A stretch of 64,000 nt of DNA from Sambucus nigra (taxonomy: Eukaryota; Streptophyta; Magnoliopsida; Dipsacales; Adoxaceae): the NCBI GenBank assembly GCA_949130495.1, contig OX422223.1:72600751-72664750 (forward strand), given 5' to 3'. The first letter of the stretch is position 1; each line of letters starts with the position of its first letter. Made by a program: the position numbers and the translations under genes. A model generated the notes under the pieces. It saw only the letters and a program-made list of their open reading frames with translations. It was not told where the DNA came from and did no database searches. Below are positions 11,722-23,598 of the stretch, in pieces.

Positions 11722-12929
11722 CTAGTAACATACTTTCTCGATTCCGAGTATGGAATAGCGTTATTAGGGAGAGAATGTAATACCCCGTATTTTTTTTAGA
11801 ATAAATAATATAATTATATTTTGTATAAAATGAAAATTTATGGAAATTGGATTAAATCGTGAAATTAAAATTATTAAGCACGAATAAATAAATTATTTTT
11901 ATTTTGTACATACGTGTGATAAATTTTGTGTTATGTCAATATTATATCAAGCTTATGTATCGTATAAAATACCTAATTGATATGTGACACGATTAAAATT
12001 ATCTAATATTGGGATAAAATAATTCAGGACATATTTTGGAGAGTATATGGGCTCATTTAGGTGTTTTAAACCTGTAAAAATGATCTTAGGCCATGGGTAT
12101 ATAAGTTGGGAAACTTTTGGGCTAGTTTGGTTATTGATTAAGGCCCATTTGGGGGTCCAAAATATAGGGTTTTAATCCAATTTGGGAATTGGGAATGTAC
12201 AACTTAATTAAGGATTTAATTAACTCCCAGGAGGTTATTCTCTTAGAACCCTCCCCACTCCACGGAAAGAAAGAGAGAGGAACAAATAATTTCAAGGATA
12301 TTTCAAAGAATTCAATGGAGTTTCTAAGGAATTATATGGGGGGTTCGTCAACTATGTATCCTGGCAAGAATTTTCTTGCTCAATTTAACATCCAATGTAT
12401 TTCTTGATGCATTATAATGACCTCATAGAATTTCTGGGTTTTAGGTTGGATTTTTGTGAATCAATGTTGATAATTAAACTAATGCATGTAGAGGATTAAT
12501 TATAACATAGATTGTAACCCAGAAATTGAGGTATCAAATTCTTGAAATTTTTTACAAATACCTTAGGATTCTTCAGATAGATTTGGACAATCTTGAAATT
12601 TACATGTAGAGGTGTTGATGTATGTTTATACTCTAGATATTTATGATCGTAATTCCCTAATTATATGCCCCATCATTCGATTTACACATGAACAATACGG
12701 CAGTAAGAAATTTGGATTTAAGATTGTAGAATAACCACATATATTCTGGGAATTTGGAGAGAGTAATTAAGTTTAATATTTGAAATTGATAACCCTAAGA
12801 TGATAAACTAAGTTTTGTAATCATGCTAGTACGTTTTTACAATGGTATAAACATTTAGGTTGGACTTGGGGAACAAATTAAGAATTTGCGTATTGAAGGA
12901 AAATAACAGATTTGGGCAACTGTTGCGTT

Positions 12930-13052
12930 CCGAATCGATTCAGCCTTGGAGAAAATTGATTCGATTTGGCAGATCTGAGTTATTTTCGTAATTTGAATCA
13001 GTTCGGCCTTTAGGAGAATCGATTCGGACAAGAACCGAATCGATTCGACCCC
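12930..13052. repeat. GAATCGATTC palindrome cluster inside LTR B
   Basis: Several copies of GAATCGATTC or close variants occur within 120 bases, about 1.15 kb from the LTR start. The offset closely matches that of the GATC cluster in LTR A. Confidence 0.75.
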
Positions 13053-13193
13053 AGGGGCTAAGTGAGCGGGGTCTGGGTTTGTTTAAGGACATTATTAGAT
13101 GTCCATGCGAGTTAGTGGGACCCTATTTGGGCTAACGGAAAATTTATTAAAAATGTAAGCGTGCCTATATTTAATTAGAAAATCCCATTTAAC

Positions 13194-13214
13194 TCAACTC
13201 AACTCAACTCAGCA
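13194..13214. repeat. short AACTC pentamer repeat
   Basis: Four tandem AACTC units lie inside LTR B. Confidence 0.8.
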
Positions 13215-13758
13215 ATGCCTTTTCCTAATTATTTGGGGCCGGCTACAATTATTTAACTAGATGATTTAATAATCATTAAAGTAGACGGAATTAATAATTC
13301 AGCACATGGTAAATTATTAATGACAGGATATTTGGGGACATTATGTGAAATTATTTAAAGGCAATTATAGAGTAGTTACCTATACATATTATATGGAAAA
13401 AGTCATATATACCTATATGTAAATGTGTGGACTTATTAATGTTCGTGGACGGTCCTATCGGCTTGGGGTTTCGTGCATTCAAACTGCGTACCACATGTTA
13501 GCATAGGTGGGAAAGACGATGTGTAGGTCATATAGGTACTAAGTAGTGGCACCATCTAGGAGAGGTAGGTGTTGACGCTGGAAGCCTTTATCCCCCGTAG
13601 GTATGGTCCGTGAACTTGTATACTACGTAGAGACCGCTTAAACTTATGTGTGTTTGTGTTGTTCGCTTAGGATAAGGGATTCCTCTGGACTTGTTAATAG
13701 AGTACGAACGAGACACCAACGGTAGATGCCTTTGTGTGTCAATTATATGAAAGGATAT

Positions 13759-14164
13759 TATGGGTACCCAAAATTAATACCATGGGCCTAGACGAGTAGC
13801 CCAGTTCTGCCGGCCTAAAGTCTAGGCCCCCCACCTCTTATTTTGATTCAGTCTCTTCCCACGTTCCCCTGAAAGGGAAGTTATAGGAAGGATGGAAGAC
13901 GTGGGGGAACCCATCACCCCTACTCCACCAAATGTACATGTATATATTAAACCCTAGGTCCGGGGCAAAAGGACAAGTTATATTCTCTGTAACCACTCTC
14001 CGGAGTATATAGAAATAATATCGACTGCACCACCGTGGACGTAGGCACATCTTTGCTGAACCACGTACATCTTTTGTTGTGTGATTGTCATTTTTCATTC
14101 CTTGTTCTTCCTTGGTAATTGCCTCTCTTGTATTTATTTGTGTTGCATAATAATTGTTACCACA
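13759..14164 (+). repeat. 5' LTR of the Tat/Retand element
   Basis: It begins TATGGGTACCC, where the 3' LTR has TGTGGGTACCC, and ends GTTACCACA. It is the same length as the 3' LTR and about 97% identical by eye. One of the differences destroys the usual TG start. Confidence 0.85.
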
Positions 14165-14186
14165 ATTGGCGTCATCTGTGGGAAAC
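14165..14186 (+). other. primer-binding-site region
   Basis: ATTGGCGTCATCTGTGGGA directly follows the LTR end. Sequences beginning TTGGCGCC... occupy this position in many plant Tat and Athila elements and pair with the 3' end of a tRNA that primes minus-strand synthesis. I cannot assign the tRNA securely. Confidence 0.5.
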
Positions 14187-14232
14187 GTTCATCTTTCCCT
14201 GACAAGATCCCACACCGAGAAAGGAGTTTAAG

Positions 14233-15863
14233 ATGTCTGGTCACAACAGCAATGCCCCTCAGGCAGGGGATATTCAAGAACCACCAGCTCCTCGCAGGAT
14301 TAGGTCTGAAGTTCAACGTTTATATCAGAGGGCTCACTTGGAAAAGCCAGCCTCAGAAGAAAGACAAGGACCAGCGAGGTCCACACAGATATCCAGATTG
14401 ATTGATGCGTATGAGGCAGGCTCCACGAACAAAAGGAGTCTTCTCGCAAGTACAATGCTGAGAATGCTCAACTAAAAAGAAAACTGGCAATACTGGAGAG
14501 GGAGCTTCATCCTGATAACAGGAGACGTCCATACCGCACTCCTAGCCCTCAGGCGAGCAAGTCTCACAGCCGAGGAAGGAACCCTAGGTGAGGATCTTGA
14601 AAGGTCGAGGGAGACGAATCAGAGGACGACCTCCGCGAGCAGCTGCAAAGAGCTCGACGTTACCAGAGCCCTTTTCACAGCAACGAGAACATACGAGATC
14701 TGGTCCGCAGGGAAATGGACCAACATCTTACCCACCACGGTACCAAATCAACCAGAGAACTCGCAAGGCGAGCTCTCAAAACCTAGATGAAATCACCCTT
14801 CACGAGGGAAATCTAAGAGGAAGAATCCCCCACAAAATTTGTCATTCCAAGGTTCAAGATTTATGACGGTAAGACTGATCCCATCGATCACATCAGGAAA
14901 TATCGACAGGCCATGACCCTCTGGAATCACCGGGATGCACTGATGTGCCGTATTTTCCCCTCGAGCTTGCATGATGTGGCGTATAAATGGTTCAAAAGAC
15001 TCCCCCACCGATCCATCAGAAGTTTCAAATCCCCGGCCAAACTCTTTACGGCCCGCTTCATTACTAGTAGCTCCCATCCCAAAAGGATGGATGCTTTGTT
15101 GACAATGAAGAAGACGCCTCAGGAGACCCTCCGAGACTACGCAAAAAGGTACTGGGAGTTATTCAATGAGGTCGAGGACTTCTCGGAGCAAGTGGCGGTG
15201 GCCTCTTTCAAAATTAGGCTACCCGGTTCTTCCCTTCTCTACCAGTCCCTGACGAAGAAGGAAGCCATAACCATCGATGACCTAATGGCTCGCATCGAGA
15301 AGTATGCCAACGTGGAAGACGTCACCCGCCTCAGTACAGGAGAAAGCGGTCGAGCTAAACTCACTATTAAGGGAAGTGAGAAAACTGAGAACCAGAAGAA
15401 AGGATGAAAGAACGGGGGGAGAAATGTCCCCAAGAACAGAGGGAACCATGACGCGTCGAAAGCATTCCAGGCGGTCAACATCGTCTTCAAAGAACCAATT
15501 TACAAAATTCTCGCAAAAATCAAAGACGAGCCATTCATCAAATGGCCCAAAAAAATGGGAGGAGATCCCTCAAAGAGGAACAATACGCTGAGATGCGCTT
15601 TTCACAAAGAGGGAGGACACAAGATTGAGCATTGCAAAGCTCTAAAGTCTCACCTTGAGGAACTGGCCCAGTCCGAGCATTTGAACCAGTTTGTAGAGAA
15701 AAAGGCGAAGAAGGTAGCTGCCAATAGAGAAGAAATACCTGACAATGTGCTTGAAGATGATGCCGAACATGAGTTCGCGGTAATTCATGGGGCATCTGAT
15801 GCCAAGCAGATCCAAGGGAATTCAGCTCGAATGGAGATGAAGAAGCTTATAGCAGTAGTGTAG
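14233..15863 (+). pseudogene. gag of the Tat/Retand element, broken
   Basis: Gag forms the virus-like particle and packages the RNA. The first ATG after the primer site (14233) opens a charged N-terminal region with a predicted coiled coil near 14465-14510. The conserved gag core lies at about 14850-15400, with the order DPIDHIRKYRQAM, WFKRLP, F-x-ARFI, ETLRDYAKRYWELFNEV. A zinc-knuckle-like motif CAFHKEGGHKIEHC follows near 15597-15640, a C-x2-H-x4-H-x4-C variant usual in Tat elements. Several in-frame stops and at least two frame changes occur (gaps after 14475, near 14800 and after 15407), so no intact product is possible. Confidence 0.8.
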
Positions 15864-15959
15864 GCTTTTCAGATCGATCCAGCAAAGTCATAGTCAGGAA
15901 AGCGCCGACGAGCAGAGGACGTCAACTATAACAAGAATATTGTTTTCACGGATGAAGAT

Positions 15960-16400
15960 CTGGTGGGAGTAAGGACCCCACATCATGATGCCCTGATCAT
16001 TACACTCAGGATAGACAACTTTGACGTCGACAAACTGCTCGTCGATCAAGGAAGCTTATCCGAAGTAATGTACCTCGACCTATTTAGGAAATTGAAGTTA
16101 AGCGTCATCGACCTAAAGGAAGATACTGTTCCTTTGGTTGGCTTCGCTGGAAAAATGACCATGCCCCTGGGAAAGATTATACGAACAGTGAGTGCTGGAA
16201 ATGTCTCCAAGATGATTGAGTGTTTGGTAGTTAACATCGACTCACAATACCTCGGCAGGGGATGGCTTCATGCTATGAAGGCAGTTTCCTCAACCTACCA
16301 TCAAAAACTCAAGTACGTAACCGAATGTGGAGTAATGGAAATCCACGGTGATCAGGCAATGGCGAGAAGGTGCTTCATAGCAGCCATCCGTCCAAAATAA
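15960..16400 (+). pseudogene. retroviral-type aspartic protease region
   Basis: Protease releases the mature proteins from the gag-pol precursor. The 145-codon frame starts with PHHDALIITLRI and has LLVDQGSLSEVMYLDLF, the place of the active-site motif (usually V-D-T/S-G-S-S-A-D-I/V-L-Y). The catalytic Asp and Gly are present, but Thr/Ser is replaced by Gln. Whether this substitution alone abolishes activity is uncertain. It lies between gag and RT as in other Ty3/gypsy elements and is separated from RT by an in-frame stop region near 16400-16460. Confidence 0.7.
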
Positions 16401-16496
16401 GAGAAGAAGTCCGAGCAGCCCAGCGAGAAAACTGAAGAAGGTCTGACACCTTCTAAATAGCAATTAAAGTATGGGAGACCTGGAGTAGAGGAGACT

Positions 16497-17460
16497 ATGC
16501 TCCTCCCCTCTAAGAGGGTCATCGAGAACCTAGTAGAAGTTATGGATGGAGATGGTGATAGTAACAGAGTCTTCTTGATTGGAGCATCTCTCACCGACCA
16601 AGAACATAAGGAGTTGACAACCTTGCTGAGGCGCAACGTAGATGTTTTCGCATGGGAACCATACGAACTGCTTGGAATCGATCCTAGTATGATTTGTCAT
16701 CAGTTGAATGTCGAACCCACATTCAAGCCAATCACGCAGAAGGAACGATGAATTGCGCTCGAGAAGGCTAAAGCGGTAGAAAAAGAAGTGGAAAAACTGC
16801 TGGATGCAGGATCCATACGGGAGGTACAATTACCCAAATGGTTATCCAACCCAATAGTAGTTCCGAAGAGCAATGGGAAGTGGAGAGATTGCATCGACTT
16901 CACTGACCTCAACAAAGCATGCCCTAAAGATAGTTTCCCCCTCCCAAAGATAGACCAACTTGTAGACGCCAATGCAGCTCACGAGCGAATGAGTTTCCTG
17001 GACGCATACTCAGGGTATCACCAGATCCCCCTATATGCCCCCGACGAACACAAAACGGCGTTCATCACAACATTTGGGTTATACTACTACAAGGTCAATG
17101 CCTTCGGGCTCAAGAATGCAGGGGAAACATACTAGCGACTGGTTACCAAGATGTTCAAGGATCAGATGGGAAACACCATGGAGGTCTACATTGATGACAT
17201 GCTCGTTAAAAGAAAGAAGAGGGAGAATCACCTCTCGGACCTGTCAAAAACCTTCGAAATTCTCAAGAAATACCGAATGAAACTTAATGCAAGAAAGTGT
17301 TCTTTCGGTGTCCAGACAGGAAAATTTCTTGGGTACTTGGTCAGCAAGAGAGGCATATAGGATAATCCAGACCAGATCGATGCAATTAACAGGATGCAAC
17401 CCCCTCGCACAATCCAGGACATACAGAAGCTCACTGGTATGCTCGTTGCTTTAAATCGCT
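16497..17460 (+). pseudogene. reverse transcriptase domain, with stops
   Basis: RT copies the element RNA into DNA. The domain begins with a segment containing DVFAWEPYELLGIDPSMICH, continues with SNPIVVPKSNGKWRDCIDF, TDLNKACPKDSFPLP, SFLDAYSGYHQI, KTAFITTFGLYYY and VNAFGLKNAGETY, and reaches the catalytic YIDDMLVK at 17187-17210. The thumb follows with KKYRMKLNARKCSFGV, FLGYLVSKRGI and IQKLTGMLVALNR. Both catalytic Asp residues are kept. In-frame stops occur near 16750, at about 17133 and at 17358. The wording is diagnostic of the Tat lineage. Confidence 0.88.
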
Positions 17461-18653
17461 CATCTTCAAATCCTCCGAGAAGTGCAAGCCTTTTTTCCAG
17501 CTTCTAAAGGGGAGCAAAACGATAGAATGGAGCCCAGATTTCTCGCGAGCATTGGTCGATCTCAAGTCCTACTTAAGCTCTCCACCACTGCTTGTTATAC
17601 CATAGTAAACGGATTCTTTGTACCTGTACCTCTCTGTATCCAGTCACACTGTCAGCTCTGCGCTAATATGCGAGGTTGCATGAATCCAGCACCCCATTTA
17701 TTACGCAAGCAAGACCTTGCTAGACGTCGAGCAAAGGTACCTGCCATTGGAGAAGCTCGCCTTCATGCTGGTAATAGCCTCGAGGAAGCTGAAGCATTAT
17801 TTCAAAGCTCATACTATCATCATTATTACATCGCATCCCCTTAAGGCAGTCCTAAGGAAAGAGGATTTGTCAGGTACACTGTCCAAGTGGTCAGTCGAGC
17901 TCGATTGATTTGACATCTAATTTTAACCAAGGACAGCTATCAAGGGTCAGATCCTTGCTGATTTCGTAGTCGAATTCACGGATGAAGGACCCTCCGACCA
18001 ACCCCTACCAACAAGGCAAACGGAGAACCAAGTAAAAAATGAAACCTGGAAACTGTTTGTTGATGGAGCCTCCAATTCAAAGGGGGCAGGGGTAGGCATT
18101 GTCCTCATAACTTTAGAGAACACAATCCTTGAACAAGGAATCAGGCCTTGATTTGCAGCCTCCAACAACGAAGCAGAGTATGAACATTAGGAGTAAAACA
18201 TTTATAGGCGTTCAACGACTCCCAACTGGTCTCCAATCAGATAAGCGGATATTATAATGCAAATAATGAGAGAATGGTAGCCTACCTCGCCTTAGTGAAA
18301 AAGCTGATGTCAAATTTTGAAGAGATCAACGTTCAGCAGTTTTCCAGGGGGCAAAACAGTCATGCTAATCCCTTAGCAGCCCTTAGTTCGGCAGTTGACT
18401 CCGACCTAAAAAGAATCATCCCCGTCGATTTCCTCACCTGTCCGAGCATCGACAGCAATCCACCAAGCATGGAGCAGGTACTCCAGGTGGGGTCAGCACC
18501 CAGCTGGATGGACTCCTTAAGAGAATTTTTAAAGAATGGCATGCTCTCGGATGACAAGAAGACCACCCACCAGATAAGAGTCAAAGCTGCTCGCTTTCAC
18601 TTATCCTCAGAAGGCAACTTGTATAAGAAATCCTTCTCCGGCCCCTACCTCCG
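17461..18653 (+). pseudogene. RNase H and linker region, frameshifted
   Basis: The region between RT and integrase holds scattered frames. At about 18045-18180 the reading LFVDGASNSKGAGVGIVL and later ASNNEAEY matches the RNase H fold (RVT_3 type) of plant gypsy elements, including the Asp of the VDGA strand and the Glu of NNEAEY. Frames shift after 17480, near 17840-17900 and again at 18190-18270. Removal of the RNA template and tRNA primer, the usual job, is not possible from this copy. The open frame at 18274-18663 is the linker leading to the integrase zinc finger. Confidence 0.75.
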
Positions 18654-19742
18654 ATGCGTATAGCCAAGGGATGTCGAGCAAGTGCTATGCGAGCTTCACG
18701 AAGAATCTGTGGTAGCCACATCGTAGGAAGATCTCTAGCCTTTCGAGCGATGAAGAAAGGCTATTGGTGGCCATATATGCAAAAAGACTCCGTAGTATAT
18801 GTCCGCAAATGCCTGAAATGCCAGCTCCACGCTCCTATGGCCCACCAACCCACCAGCGACCTAAAGTCCCTGTCCAGCCCATGGCCCTTCGCCCAATGGG
18901 GAATGGACATCGTGGGACCACTGCCTACCTCTACCGGCAATCGCAAATATCTGTTGGTTGCGACTAACTACTTCACCAAATGGATTGAGGTAGAACCCCT
19001 GGCAAACATCCGAGATACTGATATGATAAGGTTCATATGGAGGAATATAATCACTCGATTTGGAATCCCCAGAACCATCATCACCGGTAATGGAACACAG
19101 TTCGAAAGTGGCTCCTTTCAGAACTTCTGTAATGAACATGGGATCAGATACCACTTCAGATCGGTGGCCTACCCTCAGAGTAATGGCCAAGTCGAGGCTT
19201 CCAACAAAACCGTTATCGATTGATTGAAGAAGCGATTAGAGCGAGCCAAAGGCACATGGGTAAATGAACTACCTCACGTCCTATGGGCATATTGGACCAC
19301 TCATCGACGAGCAACAGGAGAAACCCCATTTTCGCTGACATATGGCATGGAGGCAGTCATCCCACTCGAACCAAGTTTGCCGAGAATGAGTTCTAACCTT
19401 GTCGACCAAGGACATAATGATGTAACATTACTCGCTGAGCTCGGCCTAGCCGATGAGCGTCGGGAGCTAGCCCTAGTGAAACTAGCGAGCTACTAGGAAC
19501 AGATCGCGAGGAATTACAACAAAAGGGTTAACCCGAGGGCATTCCGAATTGGGTACTGTGTTATAGGGAAAGTCCTGGGCAGCGCAGTGAAACCATCAGA
19601 CGAAAAGCTAGGTCCCAACTGGGAAGGACCCTTTAAAGTAACCAGAGACAACCTGCAGGGCGCTTATCACTTGGAAACGATGGAGGGCAGAGAAATACCA
19701 CGAGCATGGAACGCATCTAATCTCAAGAGATTCTATTTTTAG
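18654..19742 (+). pseudogene. integrase, catalytic Asp lost
   Basis: Integrase joins element DNA to the chromosome. The zinc-binding part is frameshifted but keeps KGYWWPYMQKDS and CLKCQ. The core has WGMDIVGPLPTS (first Asp present), then IITGNGTQFES where D-N-G is expected, and NGQVEASNK (Glu present). The codon at 19086-19088 is GGT (Gly), so the second member of the D,D-35-E triad is gone. A TGA at about 19221 and a TAG at about 19494 interrupt the frame. The C-terminal part keeps KLGPNWEGPFKV and ends LKRFYF before TAG at 19740-19742. Confidence 0.88.
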
Positions 19743-20380
19743 ATCTTTTTATTATATTCTTTTATTATACAAGTTCATTTCCCTTATTATTAATGAAAAT
19801 TGTTAAATTGGTTGCACTCTGATTAGTAACAGTTACATTTATCGCACATCTTTTCCAAGTAACAGGCACATTGATCACTATGCTATAGCAGAGGAATATC
19901 CCTCCTTAGGTCATCGTCATGAAACACGAAGAACCTCTTAGCATTGCCCCTGGCAATACATGAAGCCCTACAGGGGATCCTTAGGCAATATGATCAAATT
20001 CTATACTGGTCATCAAACCTACTTCAGTTGTGTAAAATCTTGATCGGATGAAAACATCCAACACCAGGTGTGTCCTCGCCAATTGCCCCACTTAGGCCTA
20101 AGGGAGTGTGACGACACAACCTAAAAGGTAAAGTGGAGCACAATGGTATCTTGGTATTATACTGGACTGGGGGGACACTTGCATGACAAAACAAAAAAGA
20201 TTATGAAGAAGAAAGAATATGAGAAGTATGATGCACACATTTAGTCGGCAAAATTGCCCAAAACATAAACTTTTCATTAATTCATCATACTTACAACAAT
20301 GGTAATACATGTTTAATCAGCGAGCTCGCCCAAAGCATTTACATTATCAAAAATACAAAAAAATAACAACTGGCAAAATC
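19743..20380. other. non-coding spacer between integrase and antisense units
   Basis: AT-rich sequence with no recognisable motif. It separates convergent coding units: integrase ends at its left and the antisense unit ends at its right. It probably contains 3' processing signals for both strands, though none can be identified with certainty. Confidence 0.5.
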
Positions 20381-21319
20381 TCAATGGGGGGGAAGCCTCT
20401 GAGCGAGATAATCAGCCACTCGATCTCTTCGTCCGTCATCAGGAGCAGGATCTAACTCTTCCACAACCTCATTCGCATCCGACTCCAATAATTGTCGAGG
20501 AATAGCATCAATGGGGATCCATCGATCATCCCTCTGGAAGGGGTTAGGCATCAGAGTAGAGGGAGACATATCATGACGATACCATAGCATCGAGTTCCTA
20601 GGGACTTACAGCTCCTTCAAGGCACTTAGACACCCCCTGATAAAAGAAATCTCCTCAAACTCAGACAGACTTGTTGGAGCATCTGACCAACCCTGGTCGT
20701 AGCCATCAGTCCATACTTGTCGAGGACCTTTTTTGAACAGGTGCCGCAGCCGAGTAACGTCAGTCTGAAGCCCTACATCAATAACATATGCTCGTTGAAC
20801 ATCACCACGGAGCTCTTCCATTTCCCTCTCTCAAAGTTCTTCTGCCTCCATATTCTGGCTCCTGGTGGTCCTGCTAGCTCGCGAAACAGATGGACCAGTG
20901 GAACCCCGCAGCACAGGGGTATCACTCCGACCAGCTCTGGCTCATGATGACGAAGAAGCCTGTAATACTGCTGAAGATGTGCTCAGCGCGTGCTCCTTAA
21001 GTCGTGAGACCTCTCTCCTAAGAACCTAATTCTCTCGCTGAAGCATCTCACCAACCTGGTTATTCTCTAAAGCATCAAGGAGCTTTGCTCTCAGCGTATT
21101 CACTTCTTCTTGCACCGAAGCCCCAACCTCTTCCATCTCCTGGAGCCTGTCCTTTAGCTTGGCCACAAGTTCAGATTGCTCCTTATACTTCTGATTCCTA
21201 GACTGAAGGGATTTGCAAAGTCTAATAAAGGCCTGGCGAACCTCAGGACTCACATTAGGACCAAGGGTCCTGCCCAATTGAGAAGTAGCAGGAATGTAAT
21301 CATCAACATCAATTGACTA
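20381..21319 (-). pseudogene. antisense coding unit b of the Tat/Retand element
   Basis: Successive minus-strand frames form a nearly continuous reading broken by a few stops. It opens after a possible splice acceptor (TTTGTAG near 21319) with SIDVDDYIPATSQLGRTL. It continues with a long charged helix (KSLQSRNQKYKEQSELVAK, later DRLQEMEEV) predicted to form a coiled coil. It ends with a hydrophilic domain (WYRHDMSP to RVADYLAQRLPPH) and TGA near 20381. I do not recognise a known family. It may be a separate gene or the last exons of unit a, since a spliced transcript could join them across 21320-21472. Extra minus-strand ORFs in this position are known in Tat elements. Confidence 0.5.
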
Positions 21320-21472
21320 CAAACAACGAGAAGACAAGGGAGAGAAAAAGACATGTCAGTGCACAGAAAAATAGAAGCCTTTTTCATTAATGAAGGTTGA
21401 ATTACATCGAACTGAAAAAAGAAAGTTTACAGACTGGAAAAAGAAAAAATACAACGCAATCCTATCAGATAA

Positions 21473-23598
21473 CTAATTAGCGACCTCAGGTGGCCCAGAG
21501 GTTGATGACCCTTTCCCCTTATCAGCGTCAACAGGAGCACTGCCCTCGGCATGGGTGATATCTGTCGCCTCAATAAGAGAAACGTCAGCAGGGGTCTCTT
21601 GAGGAACAGGATCAGAGCTTTCAACGGCTGGGGCAGGGTCCTCATCTACGACTGGCCTCGGCCCTAGGTCGTGCTGGTCAAAAAGGGGAGATGTAACATC
21701 CACTCCAGCAACTATGAGGGCCTTGTTCCAGCCCTTCTTGAAGTTCAGACGGCTAATATAGCCTATCTGAACTTCAACATCCTCGTATGCTGCAGCCCAA
21801 CCAGAATTATAAGAGTCCTCATTGGCAGTAACAACCTCAAACTCCTTCCTCTTCATCTCTTCAGAGAGCACCCTATTCTCCTCCATAACTGTAAGTTTGC
21901 TCGAGAAAACCAAGTCATGGGCCTGCCTCAGCTCCTTCAGATCCTGGACTGCAGCGTCCTTCTCCTTATTGGCAGTGGCAAGAGCCAAGTCGGATGAAAT
22001 CCGAGCAGCGTTAACGGATTTAAAGTTGGCCTCGAGCTCTTTACCCTTCAGCTTCAGGGCAGAGTTCTCTTGCTCCAGCCCACTGTTTCTCTTCACCAGC
22101 TCATCGCGTGAACGATACAACATGGTGAAGTCAGTAATAAATTGCAGAAAAAAAGGCATTAGAAGAGGAAAACGAAAGAATTCAGAAAAATGTAGGAGAG
22201 AAGGGAAAAAACCTTACCAAAATAAGCCTCTGACTAGCCTTAAGGGCCAATTGCTCTGACCCTACCGCCCTTTGGCAATCATCCAGGAGGACAGCTCTCT
22301 CGAGCAGAGCCGGGGCCATCTGGGGGGAAATTGCCACCGAGGCCCCCTCGGGCAGCGAACATCGGGACTAAGGCCTGCCCGACCTTCGTCCTCGCCTCTG
22401 CCCTCCTTTCCTCCTCCTTCTTATCACTCTCTCTCTTTTTCCTCTCCTCTACACTCCTCTATCTTCCATCTTCTTCCTCTCTTCTTCCTTTTTCTTCTCT
22501 CTCTCTCTCACCTTCTCCTCTTCCTTCCTCTTCCTCTTCCTCTCCTGCTCCTGAGCAGAGGACCGGGAACCCGTAGACACAGCCCCAGAGACAGATTTTT
22601 ACTTTTTTTACCTCTATGCAAGAAGAACGTGGTCCTCGTCATCATCATCCCTGATCAAGTTCTTCCTTGGAGGAACCATATCCTCGCTCGAACTGCTAAA
22701 AGTGCTCGACGACCCTCGAGCTTCAGAAACCTCCCTACGATCAGAGGAACTGCTATTGCTAGAGCTCTCTCCTCGCAAATCACCTACAGCTCCTACAATG
22801 TCACTCCCAGATCTGCTCTCTTCCTCGCCCAACTGGATAGGACCTGCAGCGGTCTCTTCGAATAAGTCTAACTCTGGGATACTGTCCACAGGCCTTGCTA
22901 TGAAGTTGGAGCCAACATTCTTATACTCGAGCAAAAAAAGCAACAAATCTGGGATGCTCGCCGTCACCCAAAGGCTCCCTGATATTCCAAGCCTTTATCA
23001 ATTTCGAAAGACGAACCTCGCTGAGAGCAGGTTCCAAGTTCGTTGACCTCGCTACAAAAGAAGAACATAGAAGAGTTAGAAAGATCACAAATCAACAAAA
23101 GTCGAGACAACAGTACAATGTCGTATTCCTCCCCATTAAAGGGAACGGAGAACCTCTCAGACCTCGACCCTTCAAATTGGGGAGAAAACTGCCAATTTCT
23201 GACAAGAAAACCTTCTTGCCAGTAGTCCTTATGGGAATCAGGTAGATTTACTACCAATACCCTGTCAGGGCTCCTAGCTTTGAGGTAAAGGACACCAGAT
23301 GTAGTTTGAGAAAAGGAGTAGCAAAAACAGACCTCGGCGAGCCCTAACCTTGTTCCATACAATTGATTTATCCTATGTACGCCATTTACTATTTTTGACA
23401 CATTGGGCGAGCATTGTGCAGGAAAAATGTTAAAATAGCCAAAAAAATGCAAAAATAAATCATTAGGAGGAAAAGTGAGTCCCCCCAGGAAAGAAAAAAG
23501 ACGTGGATCTAGTGGGCACAGCACTCAATATCTACCCACTCAGGGATGTTGTAAAACTTCCTAAATTCAGAGATTGACCTATTTCCAATCTTCGCCAT
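21473..23598 (-). pseudogene. antisense coding unit a (extra ORF of Tat elements)
   Basis: It starts at ATG 23598 with MAKIGNRSISEFRKFYNIPE, then shifts frame near 23510. The next part (22964-23524) has FLGGLTFPPNDLFLHFFGYF and AQCSPNVSKIVNGVHR. This resembles the 'putative gypsy type transposon' domain (Pfam Transposase_28), found in extra ORFs of plant gypsy elements. A Ser/Glu/Asp-rich linker and a Lys/Arg/Glu-rich tract (about 22390-22560) follow. The last part (22159-21473) is a coiled coil, then GYISRLNFKKGWNKALIVAG and an acidic tail. A GTAAGG donor at about 22212-22217 suggests an intron, but no AG acceptor is clear. Function is unknown for the family. Frameshifts make this copy non-functional. 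Confidence 0.65.

Larger units (their letters stand above)
11776..13758 (+). mobile_element. left part of 3' LTR of chromovirus-like element B
   Basis: The LTR begins TGTAATACCCCG, the same first 12 bases as LTR A, after a purine-rich TTAGGGAGAGAA tract and the chromodomain remnant. Beyond the start it is strongly diverged from LTR A. It is interrupted at 13759 by the Tat/Retand element. The matching right end is proposed at about 35680-36438. Confidence 0.6.

Noticed and set aside
21671..23225. Plus-strand frames over the antisense region (for example at 21822-22259 and 22272-22865)
   Set aside because: They are shadows of the minus-strand coding units and have low-complexity Ser/Leu/Pro composition.
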